Positions 32,530-40,371 of a DNA stretch of 64,000 nt are shown in pieces (positions within the stretch are counted from its first letter, which is position 1; the number at the start of each line of letters is the position of its first letter). Under the pieces are notes generated by a model that searched no databases, was not told the DNA's origin, and worked only from the letters and a program-made list of their open reading frames with translations. Both the position numbers and the translations under genes were made by a program. The DNA comes from Streptosporangium sp. NBC_01755. GTDB lineage: Bacteria > Actinomycetota > Actinomycetes > Streptosporangiales > Streptosporangiaceae. The stretch covers positions 1,984,001-2,048,000 of the forward strand of contig NZ_CP109131.1 in assembly GCF_035917995.1 (NCBI RefSeq), written 5' to 3'.

Positions 32530-33555
32530 GTGATTCTGATCATCAGCAAGCGAGATGACGGGGCGGTCGAAAGGGTTGTGACCGCGCTCCGTCGGCGCGG
32601 CGCTCGGCTGGTGGGGCCGGACGGCGGCACGGACACCACCACGGATGGTCCCGGAACGCCGGTGCTGTGGTGGGACACCGGCGACTTCCCGGGCCGCAGC
32701 CGGATCACCGCGTCGTTCGCCGGCGGGGAGCGGCGGCTGCTGCTGGACACCGGTACGGAGACGATCGACCTGTCCCGGATCACCGCGGTCTGGCGCAGCC
32801 GGCCAAGCGCCCCCTCCGCCGCCGACACCGTGACCGAGCCGAGCCACCGCGCACACGTCGACCAGCAGGCGGAGTTCATGCTGGACGGGGTGTGGAGCCT
32901 GCTACCCGCGCGCTGGCTGCCCGGACGGCGCGCGGACGAGCGCCGCGCGCACAACAAGATCTTCCACATGGCGCGGGCGATCGAGCTGGGCTTCTCCGTA
33001 CCCGACACGATGTACACCAACGACCCCGCGGGGCTGGCGGGCGCGTACGAGGCGGCGGAGGGGCGGCTGGTCGCCAAGCAGATCACCGCCGAGCCGTTCC
33101 AGGTCGACGGCGCCGAGCACCGCGCGTACACGACGGTGGTCACCCGCCGCCACCTGACCTCCCGGCACCGGATCCAGCACGAGCCGGTCATCCTGCAGCC
33201 CTACGTCCCCAAGGCGGTCGAGCTGCGGGTGATCGTCGTGGGAGAGCGGGTATTCGCCGCGGAGATCGACGTGTCGGCCTCCCGCGCGGCCAGGGACGAC
33301 TGGCGGCACTACGACAACGACCGGGTCAGGTACGGCGTGCACGAGCTGCCTGCCGAGGTGGCGTCGCGCTGCGCCCGGCTGGTCGCCGACGTCGGCCTGA
33401 CCTACGCGGCCCTGGACTTCATCGTCACCCCCGGCGGCGAGTACGTCTTCCTTGAGTTGAACTCCAACGGCGCGTGGGGGTTCGTCGAGCTGTGGACCGG
33501 GCTGCCCGTCAGCGACGCGATCGCGGGCTGGCTCATTGACGGAGGAACACCGTGA
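32530..33555 (+). CDS. ATP-grasp ribosomal peptide maturase
   Basis: 341 residues from GTG 32530. N-terminal pre-ATP-grasp domain (ILIISKRDDGAVERVVTALR ... VWRSRPS), then the ATP-grasp fold: NKIFHMARAIELGFSVPDTM, LVAKQI (ATP Lys), HEPVILQPYVPKAVELRVIVV, and the Mg-binding ALDFIVTPGGEYVFLELNSNG. This is the MvdD/SAV_5884-like group of graspetide enzymes, which form ester or amide side-chain crosslinks between Ser/Thr/Lys and Asp/Glu. It probably recognises the shared leader of the two precursors. Its stop overlaps the next start (GTGA at 33552). Confidence 0.88.
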   Translation: MILIISKRDDGAVERVVTALRRRGARLVGPDGGTDTTTDGPGTPVLWWDTGDFPGRSRITASFAGGERRLLLDTGTETIDLSRITAVWRSRPSAPSAADTVTEPSHRAHVDQQAEFMLDGVWSLLPARWLPGRRADERRAHNKIFHMARAIELGFSVPDTMYTNDPAGLAGAYEAAEGRLVAKQITAEPFQVDGAEHRAYTTVVTRRHLTSRHRIQHEPVILQPYVPKAVELRVIVVGERVFAAEIDVSASRAARDDWRHYDNDRVRYGVHELPAEVASRCARLVADVGLTYAALDFIVTPGGEYVFLELNSNGAWGFVELWTGLPVSDAIAGWLIDGGTP

Positions 33556-34793
33556 CCGATTTCGCGAAGGCCCTGCAATCCGGGGCCTCCCTGCTACGTA
33601 CGCTGCCCCGCCGCAGCGTAGGCGTCGCCGACGCCCACCGCGCGGTCGGCGAGTGGGCGGCGCGGCATCCGGAGATCCGGGCACAGCTCGTCGTCGACCG
33701 GCGCCCCGGGACCCCGGTGGTCGACTACGACCTGCTCCTCGACCATCCCGACGGCGGCACGGTCGCGCTGACCGCCCCGCCCGAGGACGGGGTGCCCTGG
33801 CTGATCGACCACTCGACGCACTGGGCTGCCGGGTACCTGGTCAGCGTCAACGACGTGGACGTGACGGTCCCCCAGGCGCTGACCATGCTGCGCTCGCTCT
33901 CCCGGCGGGACGCGTCGCCGTACCAGGAGATCGTCGACCAGTGCCTGCTCGTCGAGGCCGTCGACGAGACCGAACCGCTCACCTCCGCCGACCTCCAGGC
34001 CACGGCCGACGAGTTCCGCAGGGGCCGGGGACTGCACGACCGCGAGTCGACCCTGGCCTGGATGACCGATGCCGGTATGTCGGGTGAGCAGTTCGAGGCG
34101 TACATCACCGGGATCGCCCGCCGCCGCCGGTTCCGCCGGGACAAGGAGGCGGAACTGGCTCCGGGCCACCTGGCCGCGAACCCCGGCGACTTCGCCCGGG
34201 TCAGGGCCGTGTGGGTCACCGGCAAGGAGAAGGTGACCGCCGGCACCGCGGCCGACCTCCTCGCCGGACTGACCTCGCTCGGGGAGACGGCGCTGACCTC
34301 GCCCGGAGAGACGGCGCTGACCTCGCCCGGGGAAGCCGCGACGCCATCGATCGGGGAGACCGCGGTGACCTCGATCAGGGAAAGCGCGACGCCATCGATC
34401 GGGGAGACCGCGGTGACCTCGATCAGGGAAAGCGCGACGCCATCGATCGGGGAGACCGCGGTGACCTCGATCAGGGAAAGCGCGACGCCATCGATCGGGG
34501 AGACCGCGGTGACCTCGATCAGGGAAAGCGCGACGCCATCGATCGGGGAGACCGCGGTGACCTTCGCGACCCGCTGGGAGGCGGATCTGCCGGAGGCCCT
34601 GCGCGACACGGCGCCCGGCCAGGTCATCGGCCCGGTCGAGCTACCCGGCGGCGACTTCCTGACCGGTGCCGTCCTGCTCAGGAGCCCGGCCTCCGACGAT
34701 CCGGAGACACTGGCCGCCGCCGGACGCGCCGCGTTCACCGGCTGGCTGGCGGAGCGCCGCGCCGCGGCCACTGTCGAGTGGCACTGGTCGTGA
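33552..34793 (+). CDS. PpiC-related putative peptide maturation protein with 16-residue tandem repeat
   Basis: 413 residues. N-terminal ~200 residues are unique to this group. From about 213 a parvulin-like (PpiC) rotamase segment begins (VRAVWVTGKEKVTAGTAADLL) and resumes at ~338 with FATRWEADLPEALRDTAPGQ and IGPVELPGGDFLTGAVLL. Similar proteins (the PpiC-related peptide-maturation family that accompanies ATP-grasp and C39 exporters) are presumed leader-binding or folding helpers. Inserted between the two halves is a stretch of Ser/Thr/Glu-rich repeats (residues ~240-336), including four perfect copies of a 16-residue unit. Both ends overlap neighbours by 4 bp. Confidence 0.75.
   Translation: MTDFAKALQSGASLLRTLPRRSVGVADAHRAVGEWAARHPEIRAQLVVDRRPGTPVVDYDLLLDHPDGGTVALTAPPEDGVPWLIDHSTHWAAGYLVSVNDVDVTVPQALTMLRSLSRRDASPYQEIVDQCLLVEAVDETEPLTSADLQATADEFRRGRGLHDRESTLAWMTDAGMSGEQFEAYITGIARRRRFRRDKEAELAPGHLAANPGDFARVRAVWVTGKEKVTAGTAADLLAGLTSLGETALTSPGETALTSPGEAATPSIGETAVTSIRESATPSIGETAVTSIRESATPSIGETAVTSIRESATPSIGETAVTSIRESATPSIGETAVTFATRWEADLPEALRDTAPGQVIGPVELPGGDFLTGAVLLRSPASDDPETLAAAGRAAFTGWLAERRAAATVEWHWS
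34338..34562 (+). repeat. 48-bp tandem repeat, 4.7 identical copies
   Basis: Units at 34338, 34386, 34434 and 34482, with a partial from 34530. Each encodes ATPSIGETAVTSIRES. Preceded by shorter degenerate relatives (TSLGETAL, TSPGETAL). No spacers, so not a CRISPR; near-identity implies recent expansion. Confidence 0.95.
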
Positions 34794-35152
34794 TCGACCC
34801 GGACAGCACCCAGGCCGTCCCGGCTCCCGGCCGGCACAGGGTCAGACACTGGGAGGACACCGAGGGGTACCGTACGAGGTCCCCCTACTCGCCCCCCGCC
34901 CCCCAGCCTCAACCTCCGACGGCCGCTCCCGGCCCCCCTGCCGGAAACGGCCCCGGAAACGGCCCCGGAAACGGCAAGGGTCGGTTCGCCTACCGGGAGG
35001 AGGCGTTGCGCCGGCATGTCGAGTCCCGCGCCGCCGCCCGGATGCCGCTGGTGATCAGCGGTCCGTCGTTCCTGCTGTTGTGGATCGTGGTGGCCGCCGT
35101 CCTGGCGGCAGGTGCCGTACTGGTCACGCTCGCGCTGGGAGCGGGCGGATGA
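34790..35152 (+). CDS. Short HlyD-like single-pass membrane protein
   Basis: 120 residues from GTG 34790 (GTGA overlap). A polar Pro/Gly-rich tail with (GPGN) repeats, then FAYREEALRRHVESRAAARM and one transmembrane helix (about 92-116) ending after GAGG. The amphipathic segment plus helix looks like the first ~60 residues of HlyD-type adaptor proteins found in RiPP export clusters, but the whole periplasmic part is absent. Either a truncated adaptor or a minimal membrane partner of the exporter; its preserved 4-bp overlaps with both neighbours argue that it is still translated. Confidence 0.6.
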   Translation: MIDPDSTQAVPAPGRHRVRHWEDTEGYRTRSPYSPPAPQPQPPTAAPGPPAGNGPGNGPGNGKGRFAYREEALRRHVESRAAARMPLVISGPSFLLLWIVVAAVLAAGAVLVTLALGAGG

Positions 35153-37287
35153 GGAACCGCGTACCGGTCCTGCTGCAGAACACCGCCACCGAGTGCGGCG
35201 CGGCGTGCCTGGCCATGGTGCTCTGCCACCACGGCCAACGCACCACCCTGCACCAGGTGTCCGAACGGCTCCAGGTCGGCAGGGACGGGCTGAGCGCCAA
35301 GGCCATCGTGGAGGGTGCCCGCGAGCACGGCCTGAAGGCGCGGGCCTTCTCCCTCGCGCCCGAGGACCTGGCGCGCGTGCCGCTCCCCGCGGTCGCACAC
35401 TGGGAGTTCAAGCACTTCGTGGTGGTCGAGCGCTGGGCACCCGACCGGGTGGACATCGTCGATCCCGGGCAGGGCCGCCGTCGGCTGACCACGGAGGAGT
35501 TCAGCGCCGGGTTCACCGGCGTGCTGCTGGTCTTCGAACCCGACGAGGGGTTTCACCGCGGCACGTCCTCGATGGCGAGCGCCTGGCGGCGCGAGTTCAT
35601 CCGTACCCTGTTCCGGCGCCGGCGCGGCCTGCTCGCGCAGGTCATCATGGCCTCGCTGCTGCTGCAGCTGCTGGGGCTGGCCCTCCCCTTCCTCTCCCAG
35701 CTGATGATCGACAAGGTCATCCCGTCGCGGGGCACGGACCTGCTGCCCCTGCTGGGCGGAGCCGTGCTGCTGGCCGGCGTGGCCCAGTTCGTGATCGGCT
35801 ACCTGCGGGCGGCGCTGCTGGTGGCGGTACGGGTCCGTGCCGACCAGGAACTCACCGAGGGGGTGATCGGCCACCTGGTGGCGCTGCCGTACCGGTACTT
35901 CGCACAGCGCGGCAAGGGCGACCTGCTGACCCGGGCCTCCAGCGTATCCACGCTGCGCGACATCCTCACCGGCCAGATCGTGGCGGCGCTGCTCGACGGC
36001 CCGCTCGCCATCGGCTACCTCGTGCTCGTGTACGTCTGGGATCCCGTCTTCGGACTGGCACTGACCGGGGTGGTCGTGTCCCAGGGGCTCCTGGTACTGG
36101 CCACCACCCGCCGAATCAACCTGCTCACCCAGCAGGAGCTGGCCGCCTTCTCCGCGTCGCAGAGCAGCCTCATCCAGGCGATCACCGGCATCGAGACGCT
36201 GAAGGCGTCCGGGGCCGAGAATCGGGCGGTGGAGCAGTGGTCGGCCCACTTCACCCAGCAGCTCAACGCCGACGTACGCAGCGGCCTCACCCAGGGCCTG
36301 CTGGAGGCCGCGCTGTCCGCGATCCGGGTGATCGCCCCACTCGGCCTGCTGTGGCTCGGCACGTGGCGGGTCCTCGACGGGCAGCTGACCGTGGGTGCGC
36401 TGATCGCGCTCAACGCCATCGCGCTCGGCGCCCTGACACCCCTGGGCTCGCTGATGACCGGCCTGCAGAGCCTGCAGCAGGCGGGCGCGCACTTCGACCG
36501 CCTGTCCGACATCCTGGCCTCCGAACCCGAGCCCAGCGAGGGCATCGAGGTACTGCGGCTGCGCGGCGCGGTGGAGTTGCGCGGCGTGGGCTTCCGGCAC
36601 GACCCTCGCGGCCCGTGGGTGGTGCGGGACGTCTCGGTCTCCATCCGGCCGGGGCAGAAGGTCGCCCTGGTGGGCGCCTCGGGGGCGGGCAAGAGCACGC
36701 TGGCCAGGCTGCTGCTGACACTGCACACTCCGGTGGAGGGCGAGATCCTGTACGACGGCGTTCCGGCCTCCGAACTCAACCTGCGCACCCTGCGCCGCCA
36801 GTTCGGCGTGGTCAGCCAGGATCCCTCCCTGTTCAACGGCTCGATCCGGGAGAACATCGCGCTGAACTTCCCCGACGCGTCCCTGGAGCGGGTGGTCGCC
36901 GCGGCCGAGGTGGCGGCGCTGCACGAGGAGATCGCGGCCATGCCGATGGGGTACGAGACGATGCTGACCGACGGCGGCGGTCTCTCCGGTGGCCAGCGCC
37001 AGCGGCTCTCCCTGGCCCGCGCCATCCTGCCGCGGCCGAAGATCCTGCTGCTCGACGAGGCCACCAGCAGCCTGGACAGCGCCACCGAGGCGACCATCGA
37101 GTCCAACCTGTTCTGGCTCACCCAGACCCGGATCGTGATCGCCCACCGGCTGAGCACGATCCGGGACGCCGACCTGATCCTGGTGGTCGACTCCGGACGC
37201 GTCGTGGAACGCGGCACCCACGACGAGTTGATGGCCGCGGGCGGCAAATACGCGGAACTCGTCGCCGTCCAGGCCGCGCCGGGCTGA
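35149..37287 (+). CDS. C39-peptidase ABC exporter (PCAT) for the RiPP
   Basis: 712 residues from ATG 35149 (ATGA overlap). The N-terminal C39 peptidase (1-~130) keeps Q10, C16 (ATECGAACLAMVL), H89 (FKHFVVV) and D105 (VDIVDPGQG). Six-helix ABC membrane domain (~160-440). ATPase (~465-712) has GASGAGKS, LSGGQRQRLSLARA and ILLLDEATSSLDS. It would cut the precursors after their Gly-Gly and export the cores. Closest to the bacteriocin-exporter family. Last gene of the cluster. Confidence 0.93.
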   Translation: MRNRVPVLLQNTATECGAACLAMVLCHHGQRTTLHQVSERLQVGRDGLSAKAIVEGAREHGLKARAFSLAPEDLARVPLPAVAHWEFKHFVVVERWAPDRVDIVDPGQGRRRLTTEEFSAGFTGVLLVFEPDEGFHRGTSSMASAWRREFIRTLFRRRRGLLAQVIMASLLLQLLGLALPFLSQLMIDKVIPSRGTDLLPLLGGAVLLAGVAQFVIGYLRAALLVAVRVRADQELTEGVIGHLVALPYRYFAQRGKGDLLTRASSVSTLRDILTGQIVAALLDGPLAIGYLVLVYVWDPVFGLALTGVVVSQGLLVLATTRRINLLTQQELAAFSASQSSLIQAITGIETLKASGAENRAVEQWSAHFTQQLNADVRSGLTQGLLEAALSAIRVIAPLGLLWLGTWRVLDGQLTVGALIALNAIALGALTPLGSLMTGLQSLQQAGAHFDRLSDILASEPEPSEGIEVLRLRGAVELRGVGFRHDPRGPWVVRDVSVSIRPGQKVALVGASGAGKSTLARLLLTLHTPVEGEILYDGVPASELNLRTLRRQFGVVSQDPSLFNGSIRENIALNFPDASLERVVAAAEVAALHEEIAAMPMGYETMLTDGGGLSGGQRQRLSLARAILPRPKILLLDEATSSLDSATEATIESNLFWLTQTRIVIAHRLSTIRDADLILVVDSGRVVERGTHDELMAAGGKYAELVAVQAAPG

Positions 37288-37441
37288 CCTCGCCTGCTTC
37301 ACGCGATACGAGACCGGCGTAAATTGATCAAAATCTCGAGGTGGCGTAGTCAAGGGGAGCGGCCCGTGGTTGCCATCCGGGCGCCCGGTGGCCCATCATG
37401 GCGGGCATGACCTATGGGAAGGGCGGCCACCGCCCCAGCCG

Positions 37442-39004
37442 GTGAACCCCGGCACGTGGAAGCTGGGTGACGATCCCCTCGACGATCGCCCCACCTTCCT
37501 CGCTCACGCACTCGCGATGTCCCTGCGCCACGGGCCCGGCCCGTGGCCCGAGGACGCCTACCAGCTCCCAGATGACCCGCCCCGCCGTGACCATGAGCCG
37601 TTCATCACCAGCGTCGTCATGGACGGCATCCAGAGCCACCACTTTGGTATCGAGCCCGACAACAACGCCGTCATCGAAATCGCCGGCCTGATCAGCAGGC
37701 TCGTCACCGGCGACCCCGCCCGTGAAGATCTTCTGCGGCTACATGATCGGCTCGGCACCGTATCAGCACTCGGCATCGCCGACGACCTCGTCGACCAGAT
37801 CCGGCGACGGCGGCTCCCCCGTGATCGAATCGGCGAAGTCGGACGGCATCTGACCGAGCACGGTACCCGGCGCGGCGCTGTCAAGATCGGCATTGTGCTG
37901 CTCGGCGCCTGTGGGGACGAGCGGGACAGGGAGCTGCTGCTCCTGCTCGGCACGCTGGAGGAGCTCACCCTGTACGCGGTGGTGGCCCTGCAGCACACTC
38001 AGCCCGACCGCCAACGTGCCGCCTACGAACTGGCCCGCCGAGTGCGGGACTGGGGCCGCATCCACGCGGTGGAACGGCTCAAGGGATGCGACGATCCACA
38101 GATCAAGGCCTGGTTGCTAAGGGATGGTTTCCGCAACGGGATCATGAACGAATACCTGGCCCACCTCGCGGCCACGACCGGCGACCTGTACTCGGCCCTG
38201 CTGGAGCCGGACATCGACGACACCCTGCTCGACGGCGCCGCGGACATCCTGGCCGCCCTGGCGCTGGGTGGTCCGGCCGAAGACATGGGCGACTACGCCG
38301 ACGCCGTACCGGCCATGCATCGCTTCGCCGACCTCCTCGCCGACCGGCAGGCCACGCTCGACAGGTTGCACGCCGTGCTGAGAATCCTGGCCTTCCTGCG
38401 CGAGCCCGACGACGATTCGCCCTGGCCGCCCGACATGATCGCGCAGCTCCGCCGCCGCTACGAGGAACTCACCACCCAACCTCGGTGGAACGATCTCGTG
38501 CTGGGGTGCCTGGCCGATCCACACCATGTCGATTTCAGCCATGCGATGTGGACTGCCGACGAACTTCATCTACAGGTGGTCGAGCAGATCATCGCCCGTC
38601 TGAAGATTGATCCGCTGGATGAGTTCGCCTGGCACCACGCCATCCGGCTCGCCACCGCCGAGGAAGCCGAGCAGCTCAGCCACCTGGCCGAACGACTTCT
38701 TCCCCTGGCCGATCTGGCCAATGGGCCAGAGGACAGCCACGACATCGGCGAGGAGTACGGGCCGGATCGAGCGCTGGAGTCCATCGTGGGCGGGCTGGAA
38801 ACCTTCCCCGGCATCGGGCTGGCACTGATCGACGTGGCACTGCGCAACCGGGTCACTCGGATCCGGCGCGCCGCCCTGGCCGCGTTGGCCACCTGGCCGG
38901 CCTCGGCCGTACCGGACGAGGCAAGGCACTGGATGCGGCAGGCGGCATCGGTCGAACCGCACGAGGAGACCAGAACCGAGATGATCGATTTCCTTCGACG
39001 CTGA
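37442..39004 (+). CDS. Large all-helical hypothetical protein (HEAT-like)
   Basis: 520 residues from GTG 37442 (544 from TTG 37370). No family recognised. Predicted almost entirely helical with repeated hydrophobic helix pairs (LLLLLGTLEELTLYAVVALQ; RAAYELARRVRDWGRIHAVERL; VTRIRRAALAALATWPASAVP), as in HEAT-repeat scaffolds. GTG 37442 overlaps the stop of a 15-codon upstream frame starting at ATG 37398 (GTGA), so its translation may be coupled. Separated from the RiPP exporter by 155 bp; no evidence that it belongs to that cluster. Confidence 0.6.
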   Translation: MNPGTWKLGDDPLDDRPTFLAHALAMSLRHGPGPWPEDAYQLPDDPPRRDHEPFITSVVMDGIQSHHFGIEPDNNAVIEIAGLISRLVTGDPAREDLLRLHDRLGTVSALGIADDLVDQIRRRRLPRDRIGEVGRHLTEHGTRRGAVKIGIVLLGACGDERDRELLLLLGTLEELTLYAVVALQHTQPDRQRAAYELARRVRDWGRIHAVERLKGCDDPQIKAWLLRDGFRNGIMNEYLAHLAATTGDLYSALLEPDIDDTLLDGAADILAALALGGPAEDMGDYADAVPAMHRFADLLADRQATLDRLHAVLRILAFLREPDDDSPWPPDMIAQLRRRYEELTTQPRWNDLVLGCLADPHHVDFSHAMWTADELHLQVVEQIIARLKIDPLDEFAWHHAIRLATAEEAEQLSHLAERLLPLADLANGPEDSHDIGEEYGPDRALESIVGGLETFPGIGLALIDVALRNRVTRIRRAALAALATWPASAVPDEARHWMRQAASVEPHEETRTEMIDFLRR

Positions 39005-39205
39005 CGCTGGTCAGCAGGTCAGCTGACCAGCGGGGTGTTATCACCACACGCGCCGGACGTTGAGAGTCCGCCACTCCTGACCGGGGACCAGGCCGACGCG
39101 CTCGCCATGGGCATCGGCCACGGTCGCGTCCACGGACGTGGTGTACGAGCATCCGAATCCGGTAAGCCGGTCACGGTGGAAAAGCACGGCGTCGTCCGTG
39201 GGGAA

Positions 39206-39330
39206 AAACGCGGCGAGGGTGGTGGAGTGGTGTGGGGCCGCTCACCGGTAACGCATCGTGCGGGGTGGAAGATCAAAAGCGCGCCGAGGACCGTGGAGTG
39301 GCCCCAGACCGCTCATCGGTACGGGTCCGC
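39206..39330 (+). repeat. ~70-bp repeat, left cluster
   Basis: One good copy (39206-39275) and a degraded one after it. Contains the core CGCTCACCGGTAACGCATCG at 39240, whose 25-base extension recurs exactly, inverted, at 39697-39721 and 39768-39792. Confidence 0.75.
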
Positions 39331-39522
39331 CGCGGTGCGGAGGGATTCGGGGCCGCTCCTCGCCGCTGCTCGCCGCCGCCTCGCGCGGGGCTCTCGCCGT
39401 GCGGGGTACGAAGGTCCGCGGGGCGTCCGGTCACGGGTCGCCCCCGGCCGGGTGCGGGGACGAACCGGGCCTTCCACCACGAAAAGCGGCCCACCCCGAG
39501 GGGCGGGAGCGGCGCCTTCCTT

Positions 39523-39569
39523 GATCTGGGTGAATCCGCACGCCCCCAGCGTGCCAACTCACCCAGATC
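39523..39569. repeat. Long imperfect palindrome (REP-like)
   Basis: GATCTGGGTGA ... GCACGC-CCCCA-GCGTGC ... TCACCCAGATC: an outer 11-bp and an inner 6-bp stem around a 5-base loop. Could be a dispersed REP-like element or a terminator. Confidence 0.65.
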
Positions 39570-39692
39570 ATGGAAAATCCCCGATCGTCACCACCACGGC
39601 CCCGCCTCCATGCCCGCCATGACCCGCTTTGCCCCCTCCCGGAGCTCCGTCAGCCCGCCCCTTGTCACCCACACCCGGCCAACGCCCGCCAC

Positions 39693-39830
39693 CACCCCGC
39701 ACGATGCGTTACCGGTGAGCGGTCCCGAGCGACTCCGCCGCCCTCGCCGCGCTTTTGATCTTCAACCCCGCACGATGCGTTACCGGTGAGCGGTCCTGAA
39801 CCACTTCACCGCCCTCGCTGCGCTTTTCCC
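39693..39830 (-). repeat. ~70-bp repeat, right cluster (inverted)
   Basis: Two direct copies 71 bp apart, opposite in orientation to the left cluster. Shared 25-base core plus a GCGCTTTT...CTTCAACCCC flank matching GATCAAAAGCGC of the left copy. Confidence 0.8.
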
Positions 39831-40033
39831 CACGTACTACGCCGCGCTTTTCAACGGCGATCAGCCAGGCGCGACGCAGGTACCGATCTCAAACACTCGT
39901 ACACCACCTGCGCGGACGCGACCCGATAGCACCGCCGAGTTGCCTGCGCCCCCTTGCGGAAGCGAGTGGGCGATATGGCCTTGCGCCAGCTTTGGGGGTA
40001 GCCGCCACATCGATAAAACGTCACGGGTGCGTA

Positions 40034-40342
40034 TCAGGTCGTTGCGGCTCCGTGCCTTTGGGTGATCTTATTGATACGGACAGCAAGCAGAAAGTCCAGC
40101 TCCGTTACGACATCGCCCGCCGTGTGGGTGGTCATGGCGATCCGTAGGTGGTCCCATCGGATATCGATGTCTGGCCGATGTTCCAGCTCGATGGCAACCT
40201 GTGCGATTTCGGCGACGGCGCGCATCGCGCTGTCGTAGTCGATCGAGTAGTTCTTGCTGATCTCGTTGGTGTCGCCGGACCAGCCGCTTGATGCCAGGCG
40301 CCGCGTAACCTCTTCGGCGGGCAGGGGGTCACGAAGACCCAT
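40034..40342 (-). CDS. 4a-hydroxytetrahydrobiopterin dehydratase (PCD/DCoH-like)
   Basis: 102 residues from ATG 40342, preceded by GGGAGGTGGTGGAC. Fold signature EHRPDIDIRWDHLRIAMTTH (His, His, Pro-Asp and Trp in the pterin-dehydratase pattern) followed by VTELDFLLAVRI. The first conserved His of the usual HHP triad is replaced (EHRP), which may weaken catalysis. No aromatic hydroxylase nearby. Same strand and 30 bp downstream of the XRE-type regulator gene. Confidence 0.82.
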   Translation of the reverse strand: MGLRDPLPAEEVTRRLASSGWSGDTNEISKNYSIDYDSAMRAVAEIAQVAIELEHRPDIDIRWDHLRIAMTTHTAGDVVTELDFLLAVRINKITQRHGAATT

Positions 40343-40371
40343 GTCCACCACCTCCCTATCTCGCAAGGTTC

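Larger units (their letters stand above)
39005..40033. other. 1-kb noncoding region with dispersed inverted and tandem repeats
   Basis: No frame here has convincing protein character. The region holds a ~70-bp repeat in two oppositely oriented clusters (about 39206-39330 and 39693-39830) and, between them, a long imperfect palindrome (39523-39569). Composition is GC-rich like its neighbours. Confidence 0.6.

Noticed and set aside
34338-34562. Possible CRISPR-like array
   Set aside because: Repeats are contiguous with no spacers, in frame inside a gene, and no cas genes are present.
34211-35152. Second long frame through the 48-bp repeats (RGDRGDLDQGKRDAID units)
   Set aside because: A by-product of the repeat length being a multiple of three; the other frame is continuous with the parvulin-like domain and correctly overlaps its neighbours.
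34990-37353. 787-codon minus-strand frame under the C39 exporter
   Set aside because: Antisense shadow; the plus strand carries intact peptidase and ATPase motifs.
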